DNA of 17,067 nt from an uncultured Dyadobacter sp. (GTDB lineage Bacteria > Bacteroidota > Bacteroidia > Cytophagales > Spirosomataceae): contig CALGRQ010000483.1 of assembly GCA_937880795.1 (NCBI GenBank), positions 1-17,067 on the forward strand, written 5' to 3'. Positions 1 through 7,547 of this stretch are shown piece by piece. Both the position numbers and the translations under genes were made by a program. Below the pieces are notes generated by a model. The model was not told where the DNA came from. It worked only from the letters and a program-made list of their open reading frames with translations, and made no database searches. Numbering within the stretch: the stretch's first letter is position 1; each line of letters opens with the position of its first letter.

Positions 1-61
1 AATTATAGAGTAAAGAATTTTATGATTGATTATAACTAAACCAAATTTTCTAATTTAAACA

Positions 62-1264
62 ATGGGAGTTTCAAGTATAGCCGCAAAGGCACTAGAGCAG
101 GGAAAAGGAATTGTACGTTTAGCGCCAACCTGGGTGCCTCGTTCATTTTGTGTACCTGGGCGTAGAATAAAATTACATCCAGACGATTACTACGTTTTAG
201 GTGGAGAGCGCGGAGGAATTGACGAGCGCTGGTTGTCTTCAACTACACCTGCTGAAAATGGTCCGCTTACTGGCGAAAATGAAGGGTTGAGCCAAATCGT
301 TTTTGAAGACGAATCAGGTGTTCAAAAAGTTACTTTGAAAGATGCCGTTGACGAGCTAAAAGGTGCGATTATTGGTGATCGTCTTTGGGACGAATACAAA
401 AGCTGGCCAATGTATTCCAAGTTTTTTGATAACATGGGACCATTGCCTCACCACATTCACCACAGAGATGAGCATGCTGCTATGGTTGGCCAGAACGGAA
501 AACCAGAAGCTTATTACTTTCCTCCACAATTGAACAACCACGGTGGAGATTTCCCATATACATTTCCTGGTACTTCGAAAGAGCAGATTAAGGAGTGTCT
601 AATGAATTTCAGCAAGGGCGACAACAAGATCACCAACTACTCTCAGGCATTCCGCTTAGAGCCGGGAACTGGTTGGGATGTACCTCCTGGGATGCTACAC
701 GCTCCTGGTAGCTTGTGTACCTACGAGCCGCAAAAAGCATCTGATATTTTTGCAATGTATCAATCGCTTGTGAATGAAGCGGTAATTCCAGAAGAGTTAC
801 TTTGGAAAGGAACGCCTCAGGACAGAATCGGAGATTATGACCTGTTGATGGAGGTGATCGACTGGGATTTGAACGTAAATCCTAATTTGATGGAAAAACA
901 CTTCATGCGTCCTAAGCCAGTAAAAGATGTAGCTGAAATGGCAGCAGAAGGATACAGCGAAAACTGGATTTGCTATAAAAACGAGGCATACAGTGCCAAA
1001 GAACTTACGGTGTTCCCAGGACAAACGGTTACAATTACTGACGCCGCTGCTTACGGTATGATCGTAATGCAGGGACATGGTAAATTCGGTGTTTGGGATA
1101 TAGAAACCCCAGCATTGATTCGCTACGGACAATTGACAAACGACGAATTCTTCGTGAGCGAGCAAGCTGCGAAAGAAGGCGTAGTGATCAGCAACCCGTC
1201 TGCCAATGATCCTATTGTTATTTTGAAACACTTTGGTCCGTTAAACCCGGATCTAGTATTGTAA
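62..1264 (+). CDS. Phosphomannose-isomerase-like double-cupin protein
   Basis: A 400-residue soluble protein with no signal peptide, so probably cytoplasmic. It reads like a type I phosphomannose isomerase cupin: a histidine cluster HHIHH at residues 130-134, E149 in the segment GKPEAYYF, and a second strand PGTGWDVPPGMLHAPG (201-216) carrying H213. Together these give the His-x-His / Glu / His metal set expected of the family. A weaker second cupin-like barrel follows at about 310-395. Family knowledge suggests a metal-dependent aldose-ketose isomerase or epimerase; whether the substrate is phosphorylated cannot be told. The ATG at 62 follows an A-rich leader with no Shine-Dalgarno. Arginine codons are CGT, CGC or AGA only. 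It precedes a TIM-barrel isomerase gene and a dehydrogenase gene on the same strand, which suggests a shared catabolic pathway. Family placement is fairly sure; the reaction is not. Confidence 0.8.
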   Translation: MGVSSIAAKALEQGKGIVRLAPTWVPRSFCVPGRRIKLHPDDYYVLGGERGGIDERWLSSTTPAENGPLTGENEGLSQIVFEDESGVQKVTLKDAVDELKGAIIGDRLWDEYKSWPMYSKFFDNMGPLPHHIHHRDEHAAMVGQNGKPEAYYFPPQLNNHGGDFPYTFPGTSKEQIKECLMNFSKGDNKITNYSQAFRLEPGTGWDVPPGMLHAPGSLCTYEPQKASDIFAMYQSLVNEAVIPEELLWKGTPQDRIGDYDLLMEVIDWDLNVNPNLMEKHFMRPKPVKDVAEMAAEGYSENWICYKNEAYSAKELTVFPGQTVTITDAAAYGMIVMQGHGKFGVWDIETPALIRYGQLTNDEFFVSEQAAKEGVVISNPSANDPIVILKHFGPLNPDLVL

Positions 1265-1276
1265 GCAGTTACTTTT

Positions 1277-1320
1277 GGCGATCAGCTTTCGGCTTTATTT
1301 ATTGTCGGCAGCTGATCGCC
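1277..1320 (+). promoter_or_regulatory. Strong intergenic hairpin after the cupin gene
   Basis: A perfect 11-bp inverted repeat: GGCGATCAGCT at 1277-1287 pairs with AGCTGATCGCC at 1310-1320, with a 22-nt loop. It starts 12 nt after the stop codon. No T-run follows, so it is not a standard intrinsic terminator; an mRNA-stabilising or processing hairpin is more likely. The right arm is partly repeated (AGCTGATCG) at 1378-1386, so the left arm has a second possible partner nearer the next gene. Confidence 0.6.
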
Positions 1321-1420
1321 GAGGTTAATACAAACTGTATAAAAGTTTAAGTTTTTAATTGTTTTCATAACCAACAAAGCTGATCGTGTTATACCGAACA
1401 GCCTAAAGCTAAACCAAACC

Positions 1421-2458
1421 ATGCCAGAAAATAATTATCCTAAACTCCACAATGCCACATGGCCTGGTATTGTTGGAAAAGGTTCAGATTCAGAACCGAT
1501 TATTCCATTTGATACATTACTTGAAAAAACAGCTGCTGCAGAATTTAATGGCGTTAAATTCGATGGACTTGATATAGGTCTTTTCGATGAGCACCTCGGT
1601 GCTTATTTGAGCAGTCCGGATGGTGGAGCGCGTTTAGCCGATAAAGTAGGCGCACACAATCTTGCCATCGGTAGTTTGGTTGCCAATGTGTGGGCAGGTT
1701 CTTCACTTGGTACCAGCGAGGCTCGCGATACATTTGTGGAACAAGTGCGTAAAGCCTGTGTTTTTGGAAAACAACTTCGTGAGGCTGGTGTTCGTAAAAG
1801 TGGTGTAATTCGCATCGATTCTGCTGTCTCTCCCGAAGTTTGGGCGTCGGATCCAGCAGGAAATACCAAGCAAATTGCAGAAACATTCAGACGTGCTTGT
1901 GATGTGGCTGCTGATTTCGGAGAAAAACTAGCAGCAGAGGGTGAAATCTGCTGGGGGGGTATGCAAAGCTGGAAGACGATGATCGATACGCTGGAAGCAG
2001 TGGATCGCCCAAATATTGGTTTCCAGGCTGACATGTCGCATACATTCTTGTATCTTTTAGGTTATAACCGTCCGGAAGATAGAATTCTACCTGTTGATTT
2101 TAAATGGGAAGACCGTGCTGCTTTGGAAGAAGGTCTTAAAAAGATGACCGCAGCATTGCGTCCATGGACAATCGATTTCCACGTTGCACAAAACGACGGA
2201 ACCGTTCACGGAACAGGGTCACACGATAAAACAGGTCGTCACTGCTTGGCAACTGATCCTAATGGTAAACTGAATATTACTCAGGATGCTGGTTATTGGT
2301 TGCGTAACGAAAATGGTGAACTAACCAAAGCATTTAGCCATATCTGCTGGGATGGATGTATGTTCCCGAACTCGGTGATGGGCAACCAGAAAACCTGGAA
2401 TGACATCCTTGCTGCCTTGGTGAAGGTTCGTCAGGCACATGGCTGGTATCAGGCATAA
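1421..2458 (+). CDS. Xylose-isomerase-like TIM-barrel sugar isomerase/epimerase
   Basis: A 345-residue cytoplasmic protein of the AP-endonuclease-2/xylose-isomerase-like TIM-barrel superfamily. Candidate metal ligands sit at the usual strand ends: E175 (GEICWGG), D204 and H207 (FQADMSHT), H254 (IDFHVAQNDG) and D311 (ICWDGCMF). Members of this superfamily act as sugar isomerases, epimerases, inosose dehydratases (IolE) or, in levoglucosan breakdown, as lyases and hydratases on 3-keto sugars. The neighbouring Gfo/Idh/MocA dehydrogenase makes a keto-sugar elimination or isomerisation role plausible, but that is inference. The gene starts with ATG after an A-rich stretch, 156 nt after the cupin gene. 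Arginine is mostly CGT, as in the other two enzyme genes, suggesting high expression. Confidence 0.82.
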   Translation: MPENNYPKLHNATWPGIVGKGSDSEPIIPFDTLLEKTAAAEFNGVKFDGLDIGLFDEHLGAYLSSPDGGARLADKVGAHNLAIGSLVANVWAGSSLGTSEARDTFVEQVRKACVFGKQLREAGVRKSGVIRIDSAVSPEVWASDPAGNTKQIAETFRRACDVAADFGEKLAAEGEICWGGMQSWKTMIDTLEAVDRPNIGFQADMSHTFLYLLGYNRPEDRILPVDFKWEDRAALEEGLKKMTAALRPWTIDFHVAQNDGTVHGTGSHDKTGRHCLATDPNGKLNITQDAGYWLRNENGELTKAFSHICWDGCMFPNSVMGNQKTWNDILAALVKVRQAHGWYQA

Positions 2459-2566
2459 GGAAGCTCCCTTGTTTCCTGAGTAAAATTTTGAATAAGTAAT
2501 TGATAAAAAACGCTAAACGCTGCTGGCGGTTCGCTGCCCGGCTGAAAGCCAATAGCTTTTAAAGAT

Positions 2567-3730
2567 ATGTCAACTAAAAAAGAAGTAAGAATTGCGTTGA
2601 TTGGAACGGGCTTAATGGGTCGTACACACTCCAACGGATATAACAGAATTGCCAACTTTTTCCCTGAATTGGAATATACACCAGTTTTGAAAGTAGCATG
2701 TTCGCGTAATGCAGCGAAGGCACAAGCTTTTGCTGAACAATGGGGATATGAGTCATTTGAAACGGATTGGAGAAAAGTGATCGCTCGTGATGATATCGAT
2801 GCAGTAGATATTTGTACTGCCAATGATACCCACGCTGAAATCGCTATTGCAGCAGCAGAGGCCGGTAAAATGGTATTGTGTGAAAAACCATTAGCACGTA
2901 CTTTGGCAGAGGCTCAAACCATGGTGGATGCCATCGAAAAAGCAGGGGTGAAAAACACAGTATGGTATAACTACCGTCGTGTACCTGCCGTTACTTTGGC
3001 CAAGCAAATTGTTGATTCAGGTAAACTAGGACGTATATTCCATTATCGTGCAAACTTCCTGCAAGACTGGACCATTAGCCCGGATGTACCTCAGGGTGGC
3101 GCGGCTACCTGGCGTTTGGACGTTGACGCGGCTGGGTCTGGTGTAACAGGTGATTTGCTTGCACACTGTATCGATACAGCTATGTGGATCAACGGAGGAA
3201 TTAAGGATGTATCTGCAGTGACAGAAACATTCATTAAAGAACGTGTACATTCTGAAAGTGGTGCAGTACAAAAAGTAGGTATTGATGATGCGGCTATATT
3301 CCATTGCCATTTTGACAACGGTTCCTTAGGTTTGTTTGAATCTACTCGTTACGCACGTGGACATAAGGCACTTTATACCTTCGAGATCAACGGTGAGCAT
3401 GCTTCTATTCGTTGGGATTTGCATGATTTGAACCGTCTTGAATATTTTGATCACAGCGATGAGTCTGTGGTACGTGGATGGAGATCCATCTTGGTTACAG
3501 ATGGCGATCAGCCTTATATGAAGAGATGGTGGATCCCGGGAACCAGCATCGGTTATGAGCATTCGTTCGTACATCAGGTGGCCGATTTCTTCGAAAGTCT
3601 TCAAACTGGAAAAGATTGCAGCCCAACATTCCGCGATGCGCTGGAAACTCAAAAAGTTTGCGAAGCTGTTATTAATTCAGCGAATTCAAGAAGCTGGAAA
3701 GATACTGGCGTAGAGTGGACAGGATCTTGA
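2567..3730 (+). CDS. Gfo/Idh/MocA dehydrogenase, levoglucosan-dehydrogenase-like
   Basis: A 387-residue cytoplasmic NAD(P)-dependent oxidoreductase. The N-terminal Rossmann fold has GTGLMG at 13-18. The family catalytic/cofactor motif is CEKPLA with E106-K107-P108. The C-terminal domain carries GDLLAHCID with D196, H200 and D203, the usual catalytic Asp/His set. From memory, the stretches FLQDW (164-168), WRLD (182-185), AGSGVTGD (189-196) and FESTRYARG (257-265) resemble the group containing levoglucosan dehydrogenase, which oxidises C3 of an anhydro-sugar; I could not align them. Family assignment is near certain, the subgroup moderately so, the substrate unknown. It is the last of three CGT-rich enzyme genes and lies 149 nt before the ABC transporter genes, which would supply its substrate. 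Confidence 0.9.
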   Translation: MSTKKEVRIALIGTGLMGRTHSNGYNRIANFFPELEYTPVLKVACSRNAAKAQAFAEQWGYESFETDWRKVIARDDIDAVDICTANDTHAEIAIAAAEAGKMVLCEKPLARTLAEAQTMVDAIEKAGVKNTVWYNYRRVPAVTLAKQIVDSGKLGRIFHYRANFLQDWTISPDVPQGGAATWRLDVDAAGSGVTGDLLAHCIDTAMWINGGIKDVSAVTETFIKERVHSESGAVQKVGIDDAAIFHCHFDNGSLGLFESTRYARGHKALYTFEINGEHASIRWDLHDLNRLEYFDHSDESVVRGWRSILVTDGDQPYMKRWWIPGTSIGYEHSFVHQVADFFESLQTGKDCSPTFRDALETQKVCEAVINSANSRSWKDTGVEWTGS

Positions 3731-3756
3731 TTTTAGTCCTATAAGAATTCGGGGTG

Positions 3757-3824
3757 AAAGCCCTTTGCATTAAGTCCTTTTAGGGTAAAGTTGAGATCAT
3801 CAAATTACACTAAAAGGGCTTAAT
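3757..3824 (+). promoter_or_regulatory. Hairpin-rich spacer between enzyme and transporter genes
   Basis: ATTAAGTCCTTTTAG at 3769-3783 pairs with CTAAAAGGGCTTAAT at 3810-3824, a 15-bp stem with one G-U pair and a 26-nt loop. A second upstream segment, AAGCCCTTT at 3758-3766, can pair with the same downstream arm at 3813-3821, so two folds compete. No T-run follows, so this is not a plain terminator. It may separate expression levels of the enzyme genes and transporter genes by mRNA processing. The structure is seen in the sequence; the role is inference. Confidence 0.5.
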
Positions 3825-3879
3825 CCCTTAAGATAGGGTGCATCTGTACTCTTGTTTCTTGACACCATTTGCTAGTCTT

Positions 3880-5373
3880 ATGTCAGAACCCATCCTCCAA
3901 ATTACCAATCTCACCAAATCTTATTCCGGAGTCAAAGCCCTCGACGGCGTGGAACTGACACTGGAAGCAGGAGAGGTTCATGCCTTGATGGGAGAAAATG
4001 GAGCCGGAAAATCGACCTTCATGAAAATCCTGATCGGATTGGTCAATCCGGATTCCGGAGAGATTGTTTTTGATGGAAAAATATTGGGGAATGGAGGGGT
4101 AAGGGATATAGACCGAAAAGGAATTTCGATGATCCATCAGGAAATTCTTCTGATTCCCGAACTGACGGTTGCTCAAAATATATACCTGGGCAGAGAAAAG
4201 GAGATTTCGGGCTCGAAATTAGGCTGGCTTAACGACGGTGTCATCAATGCCAAAGCCAAGGAATTGCTCACTCAGTTGGATGTGGATATAGCCCCAACCA
4301 CCAGGATGAAGCAGTTGAGTGTGGCCCAAATGCAAATGGTAGAAATTGCTAAGGCCATTTCAAATGATGCCCGCGTACTGATCATGGATGAGCCTACCTC
4401 AGCTATATCGGATCGGGAAGTGGCGACACTGTTTCGTATTATTCGCGATCTGAAATCAAGAGGAGTAGCCATCATTTATATATCCCATAAAATGGATGAG
4501 ATTTTCCAGATTTCGGATACCATTACGGTATTGCGGGACGGGAAATATGTGGGTACCAAAAAGGCATCGGATCTGGATTCTGCCACCTTGATCAGCATGA
4601 TGGTAGGGCGTGAAATAACCAATCTATATCCGGATTCGGTTGCCCAAAGAGGGAGGTCTGTTCTTAAAGTGAGAGATTTGGGCAAAAAGGGAGTTTTTGC
4701 AAATATCAATTTTGAAGTACATGCCGGAGAAATACTGGGTATTGCAGGATTAATGGGGGCAGGTCGTACGGAAATTGCAAGGGTCATTTATGGTCTAGAT
4801 CGGCCGGATCAAGGTGAGGTGTATATAGATGATGTTCCCGTTCGTATACTATCACCAGATGATGCGCTACGCCATGGAATTGGGTATGTGAGTGAAGATC
4901 GAAAAGGTTTGGGCTTTATTCCGCAGATGTCCGTACTTCAAAATATGACGCTATCCAGCCTGGCCAACCATCGCCAGGGAATTTTTATTAATGCCAAGAG
5001 TGAAAATTCCGCAACCCATGAAATGGTTAGCGATCTTAAAATAAAAAGCGCCGGAGTGGGGCAACAGGTAACACAGCTAAGCGGCGGAAATCAACAAAAA
5101 GTAGTTATAGGAAAAGTTTTATTAGCCTCGCCGAAAGTCGTCATTTTGGATGAACCGACAAGGGGCGTGGATGTGGGAGCGAAGTTTGAGATTTATAAAC
5201 TGATACGGAGCCTGACTGAAAAGGGCATTGCCGTAGTGATGATATCTTCCGAGCTTCCCGAAGTAATGGGAATGAGTGACCGGGTTATGGTATTGTCGAA
5301 AGGAAAACAAACGGCTATGTTGTCGAAAGAACTAGCCACACAGGCATTGATTATGAAATACGCGGTGGAGTAG
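3880..5373 (+). CDS. Ribose-type sugar ABC transporter, double ATP-binding protein
   Basis: A 497-residue RbsA/MglA-class protein with two fused ATPase domains, which powers the permease from the cytoplasmic side. Domain 1 has Walker A GENGAGKST (38-46), a signature read as LSVAQ (146-150) and Walker B IMDEPT (D170, E171). Domain 2 has the altered P-loop GLMGAGRTE (290-298, Arg replacing Lys) that is normal for this class, signature LSGGNQQ (400-406) and Walker B ILDEPTRG (D424, E425). Length matches the family (about 500). The frame is open from a GTG at 3838, but the ATG at 3880 gives the normal N-terminus directly before the first beta strand, so I chose it. The permease and binding-protein genes follow on the same strand. 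Substrate class is sugar or polyol; the exact ligand is unknown. Confidence 0.93.
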   Translation: MSEPILQITNLTKSYSGVKALDGVELTLEAGEVHALMGENGAGKSTFMKILIGLVNPDSGEIVFDGKILGNGGVRDIDRKGISMIHQEILLIPELTVAQNIYLGREKEISGSKLGWLNDGVINAKAKELLTQLDVDIAPTTRMKQLSVAQMQMVEIAKAISNDARVLIMDEPTSAISDREVATLFRIIRDLKSRGVAIIYISHKMDEIFQISDTITVLRDGKYVGTKKASDLDSATLISMMVGREITNLYPDSVAQRGRSVLKVRDLGKKGVFANINFEVHAGEILGIAGLMGAGRTEIARVIYGLDRPDQGEVYIDDVPVRILSPDDALRHGIGYVSEDRKGLGFIPQMSVLQNMTLSSLANHRQGIFINAKSENSATHEMVSDLKIKSAGVGQQVTQLSGGNQQKVVIGKVLLASPKVVILDEPTRGVDVGAKFEIYKLIRSLTEKGIAVVMISSELPEVMGMSDRVMVLSKGKQTAMLSKELATQALIMKYAVE

Positions 5374-5440
5374 GCGCTTCACGCCAGCCAAGGTTGGTAA
5401 TATATAGATGAAATAAAATAGCGAGTCAAAATCTGTTATA

Positions 5441-6391
5441 GTGGAAAATAATATACAAACCCGATTCAAGAATTTTGGTCAGTATGGGATCTTCATTGCC
5501 TTTGCCTTATTATGTTTGGTGCTGGCCATGATCACCCCTCGATTTTTTACAGTCTCCAATCTGATGACGATCGGGAATCAGGTGTCGATCAATGCTTTGT
5601 TGGCGTTTGGGGTTACTTTTGTGATTATTACAGGAGGTATTGATCTCTCCCTGGGATCTATGGTGGCTGTTACAGGGGTGGTTGCCGCATCTTTTGCACA
5701 TCCGGATACCTATCCTTTGATTGTACCCGTTTTACTAGGCTTGGCTGCCGGTTCTGGCATGGGGGCATTTAATGGTTTGGTGATAACCAAAAGTAAAGTT
5801 CCACCCTTTATAGTCACTTTAGGCACGATGACGATCGGTCGGGGATTGGCACTTATATGGAGTAACGGTAGGCCTATATCCAATCTGTCCGATTCATTTA
5901 ACTTTATAGGAGGAGGTAATATTTTGGGTATACCGTTCCCGATTATCATCTTAATTATAGCCTTTGTGGTTTGCTCCATCATCCTCAATAAAACGGTTTT
6001 GGGGCGTTATATGTATGCCGTAGGCGGCAATGAGCCCGCAGCGAGGGCGTCGGGTATACGCGTTACACGTGTTAAAATGTGGGTATATTCTATCTGCGGT
6101 TTGCTTTCTGCAATGGGAGGAATTCTTCTTACATCAAGGATTACAACGGGGCAACCTAATGCCGGTGCGGGTTTTGAACTGGATGCCATTGCGGCTGCCA
6201 TCATCGGCGGTACGAGTACATCGGGGGGGACCGGAACCATGACGGGAACGCTTATGGGGGCTCTGTTGATCGGTGTAATCAGTAACAGTCTCGATTTGTT
6301 AAATGTTACATCCTACTACCAGCAGGTGGTGATGGGGGCAATCATAATCGGAGCCGTAGTTTTGGATGGAATGGGTAAAGAGAAACGATAG
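5441..6391 (+). CDS. Ribose-type sugar ABC transporter permease
   Basis: A 316-residue polytopic inner-membrane protein of the RbsC family (BPD_transp_2). Hydrophobic helices fill the sequence. Family landmarks are GGIDLSLGS (about 65-73), PPFIVTLGTM (about 121-130), GGNEPAARASGI (about 195-206) and the late segment ELDAIAAAIIGGTS. It forms the translocation pore with the double ATPase encoded 67 nt upstream and receives ligand from the lipoprotein encoded 74 nt downstream. The start is GTG at 5441; the only nearby ATG (5408) runs into a stop after one codon, and the GTG gives the usual short cytoplasmic N-terminus. Family identity is clear; the transported sugar is not. Confidence 0.92.
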   Translation: MENNIQTRFKNFGQYGIFIAFALLCLVLAMITPRFFTVSNLMTIGNQVSINALLAFGVTFVIITGGIDLSLGSMVAVTGVVAASFAHPDTYPLIVPVLLGLAAGSGMGAFNGLVITKSKVPPFIVTLGTMTIGRGLALIWSNGRPISNLSDSFNFIGGGNILGIPFPIIILIIAFVVCSIILNKTVLGRYMYAVGGNEPAARASGIRVTRVKMWVYSICGLLSAMGGILLTSRITTGQPNAGAGFELDAIAAAIIGGTSTSGGTGTMTGTLMGALLIGVISNSLDLLNVTSYYQQVVMGAIIIGAVVLDGMGKEKR

Positions 6392-6435
6392 GCAAGAAGA
6401 ACAGATTAAGAGGTATACCAGGATATTTATAAAAG

Positions 6436-6447
6436 GGTGCGCGCACC
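6436..6447. repeat. Perfect 12-bp palindrome before the binding-protein gene
   Basis: GGTGCGCGCACC is a perfect palindrome 18 nt upstream of the binding-protein ATG. It could be an operator half-site pair or a short mRNA hairpin near the ribosome-binding region. It may also be chance; nothing else supports a role. Confidence 0.3.
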
Positions 6448-6465
6448 ATCATCATTCGTTAAATC

Positions 6466-7398
6466 ATGAAAAGAGTTTCGTATTACGCATGTGTACTCCT
6501 GGCCGGCTTAATGGCAGGATGTAACCAATCGGAAAAAAGTGGGTCTGGAGAGAAACAGCTGGTCATTGGAGCTACCATGCTCAGCATGCAAAATGAGTTT
6601 GTCGTGAATGTGGCTGATGCTATGGAGGCCAAAGCGAAGGATTTGGATGTAAAACTGATTGTTGTTGATGCCGAGCGTTCTGCACTGAAACAAGTGGAGC
6701 AGGTGGAAAGCTTTATTGCGCAGGGGGTAGATGCAATTTTTTTAACCCCTTGGGAGGTGGAGGCGAGTTCCCCTGCCGTTAAACTGGCACAAAATGCTAA
6801 AATTCCCATCATCAATGTAAATTCTGAGACCACTGCTGCACCAACGGCTTTTGTAGGTTCGGATGATGAAGAATCGGCTCGTATAGCGATGAAATATATT
6901 GCCGAAAAACTAGGCGGAAAAGGCAATGTACTCATGATGCATGGTTTTATGGGGCAGGCTGCTCAGATAAAGCGGGACAAGGGTGCTAAGGAAATATTGA
7001 AAGCTACTCCTGGCTTGACGCTTCTTGCCGAGCAGTCTGGTGAGTGGGATCGCGCAAAGGCCATGTCTTTAACGGAAAACTGGATTCAGTCGTACGGATC
7101 GAAAATCAATGCGATTTTTGCTCAAAATGATGAAATGGGCATGGGCGCAGTGAAGGCATTAGAAGCAGCCGGATTGAAAAATAAAATTCTCGTGGTGAGT
7201 GTGGATGCAATACCGGATGCCTTGCAGGCTGTGAAAAAGGGGAGTTTGGATGCTACCGTTTTTCAGGATGCCAAACAACAGGGAGGAGAGGCCATAGCTA
7301 CTGCGGTGAAAGCGATAAAGGCAGAAAAGTTTGAGACCAAGGTGATGATACCATTTAAGTTGGTTACCAAAGATAATGTGATGGAGTTTTTGAAGTAA
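6466..7398 (+). CDS. Sugar ABC transporter periplasmic-binding lipoprotein
   Basis: A 310-residue RbsB-type (Peripla_BP_4) solute-binding protein. The first 19 residues form a lipoprotein signal with lipobox LMAGC, so C19 is the likely lipidated residue and the protein is membrane-anchored in the periplasm. The mature part shows the class landmarks: a first domain with IEQ-type sequence VESFIAQGVDAIFLTP (about 76-91), IPIINVNS, then FVGSDDEESARIAMKYI, a QNDEMGMGAVKALEAAG hinge/second-domain segment, VVSVDAIPDAL and a late FQDAKQQGGEA. It delivers a sugar or polyol to the permease encoded just upstream. The order ATPase, permease, binding protein is complete and ends at an intrinsic terminator 30 nt later. 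Ligand cannot be read from the sequence. Confidence 0.92.
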   Translation: MKRVSYYACVLLAGLMAGCNQSEKSGSGEKQLVIGATMLSMQNEFVVNVADAMEAKAKDLDVKLIVVDAERSALKQVEQVESFIAQGVDAIFLTPWEVEASSPAVKLAQNAKIPIINVNSETTAAPTAFVGSDDEESARIAMKYIAEKLGGKGNVLMMHGFMGQAAQIKRDKGAKEILKATPGLTLLAEQSGEWDRAKAMSLTENWIQSYGSKINAIFAQNDEMGMGAVKALEAAGLKNKILVVSVDAIPDALQAVKKGSLDATVFQDAKQQGGEAIATAVKAIKAEKFETKVMIPFKLVTKDNVMEFLK

Positions 7399-7428
7399 AT
7401 CAAACGTTTTCAGTAATGAAACGATTGG

Positions 7429-7456
7429 GTCCGTGTTTTACTACACGGACTTTTTT
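7429..7456 (+). terminator. Intrinsic terminator of the ABC transporter operon
   Basis: GTCCGTGT (7429-7436) pairs perfectly with ACACGGAC (7443-7450) around a 6-nt loop, followed by six T (7451-7456). It lies 30 nt after the binding-protein stop codon and closes the cluster. Confidence 0.9.
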
Positions 7457-7547
7457 GTTGACGGGAATATTAAAATTCACATCGGCTTACAACCAATTCA
7501 TACGGATTTGTTTCCCTACTATACAAGATCGTTTAAACAAAAGCCAT

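Noticed and set aside
797..1231. 144-codon minus-strand frame inside the cupin gene
   Set aside because: It is a shadow of the cupin gene, which has clear family motifs; the minus-strand product has no recognisable features. The same applies to the other antisense frames inside the enzyme, transporter and RND genes.
3838..3879. GTG-initiated 14-residue extension of the ABC ATPase
   Set aside because: The extension is not typical of RbsA proteins, and the ATG at 3880 leads directly into the first conserved strand.
4747..4773. Second P-loop of the ABC ATPase with Arg instead of Lys, considered as a sign of decay
   Set aside because: GAGRTE at this place is normal for the RbsA/MglA class, and all other motifs are intact.
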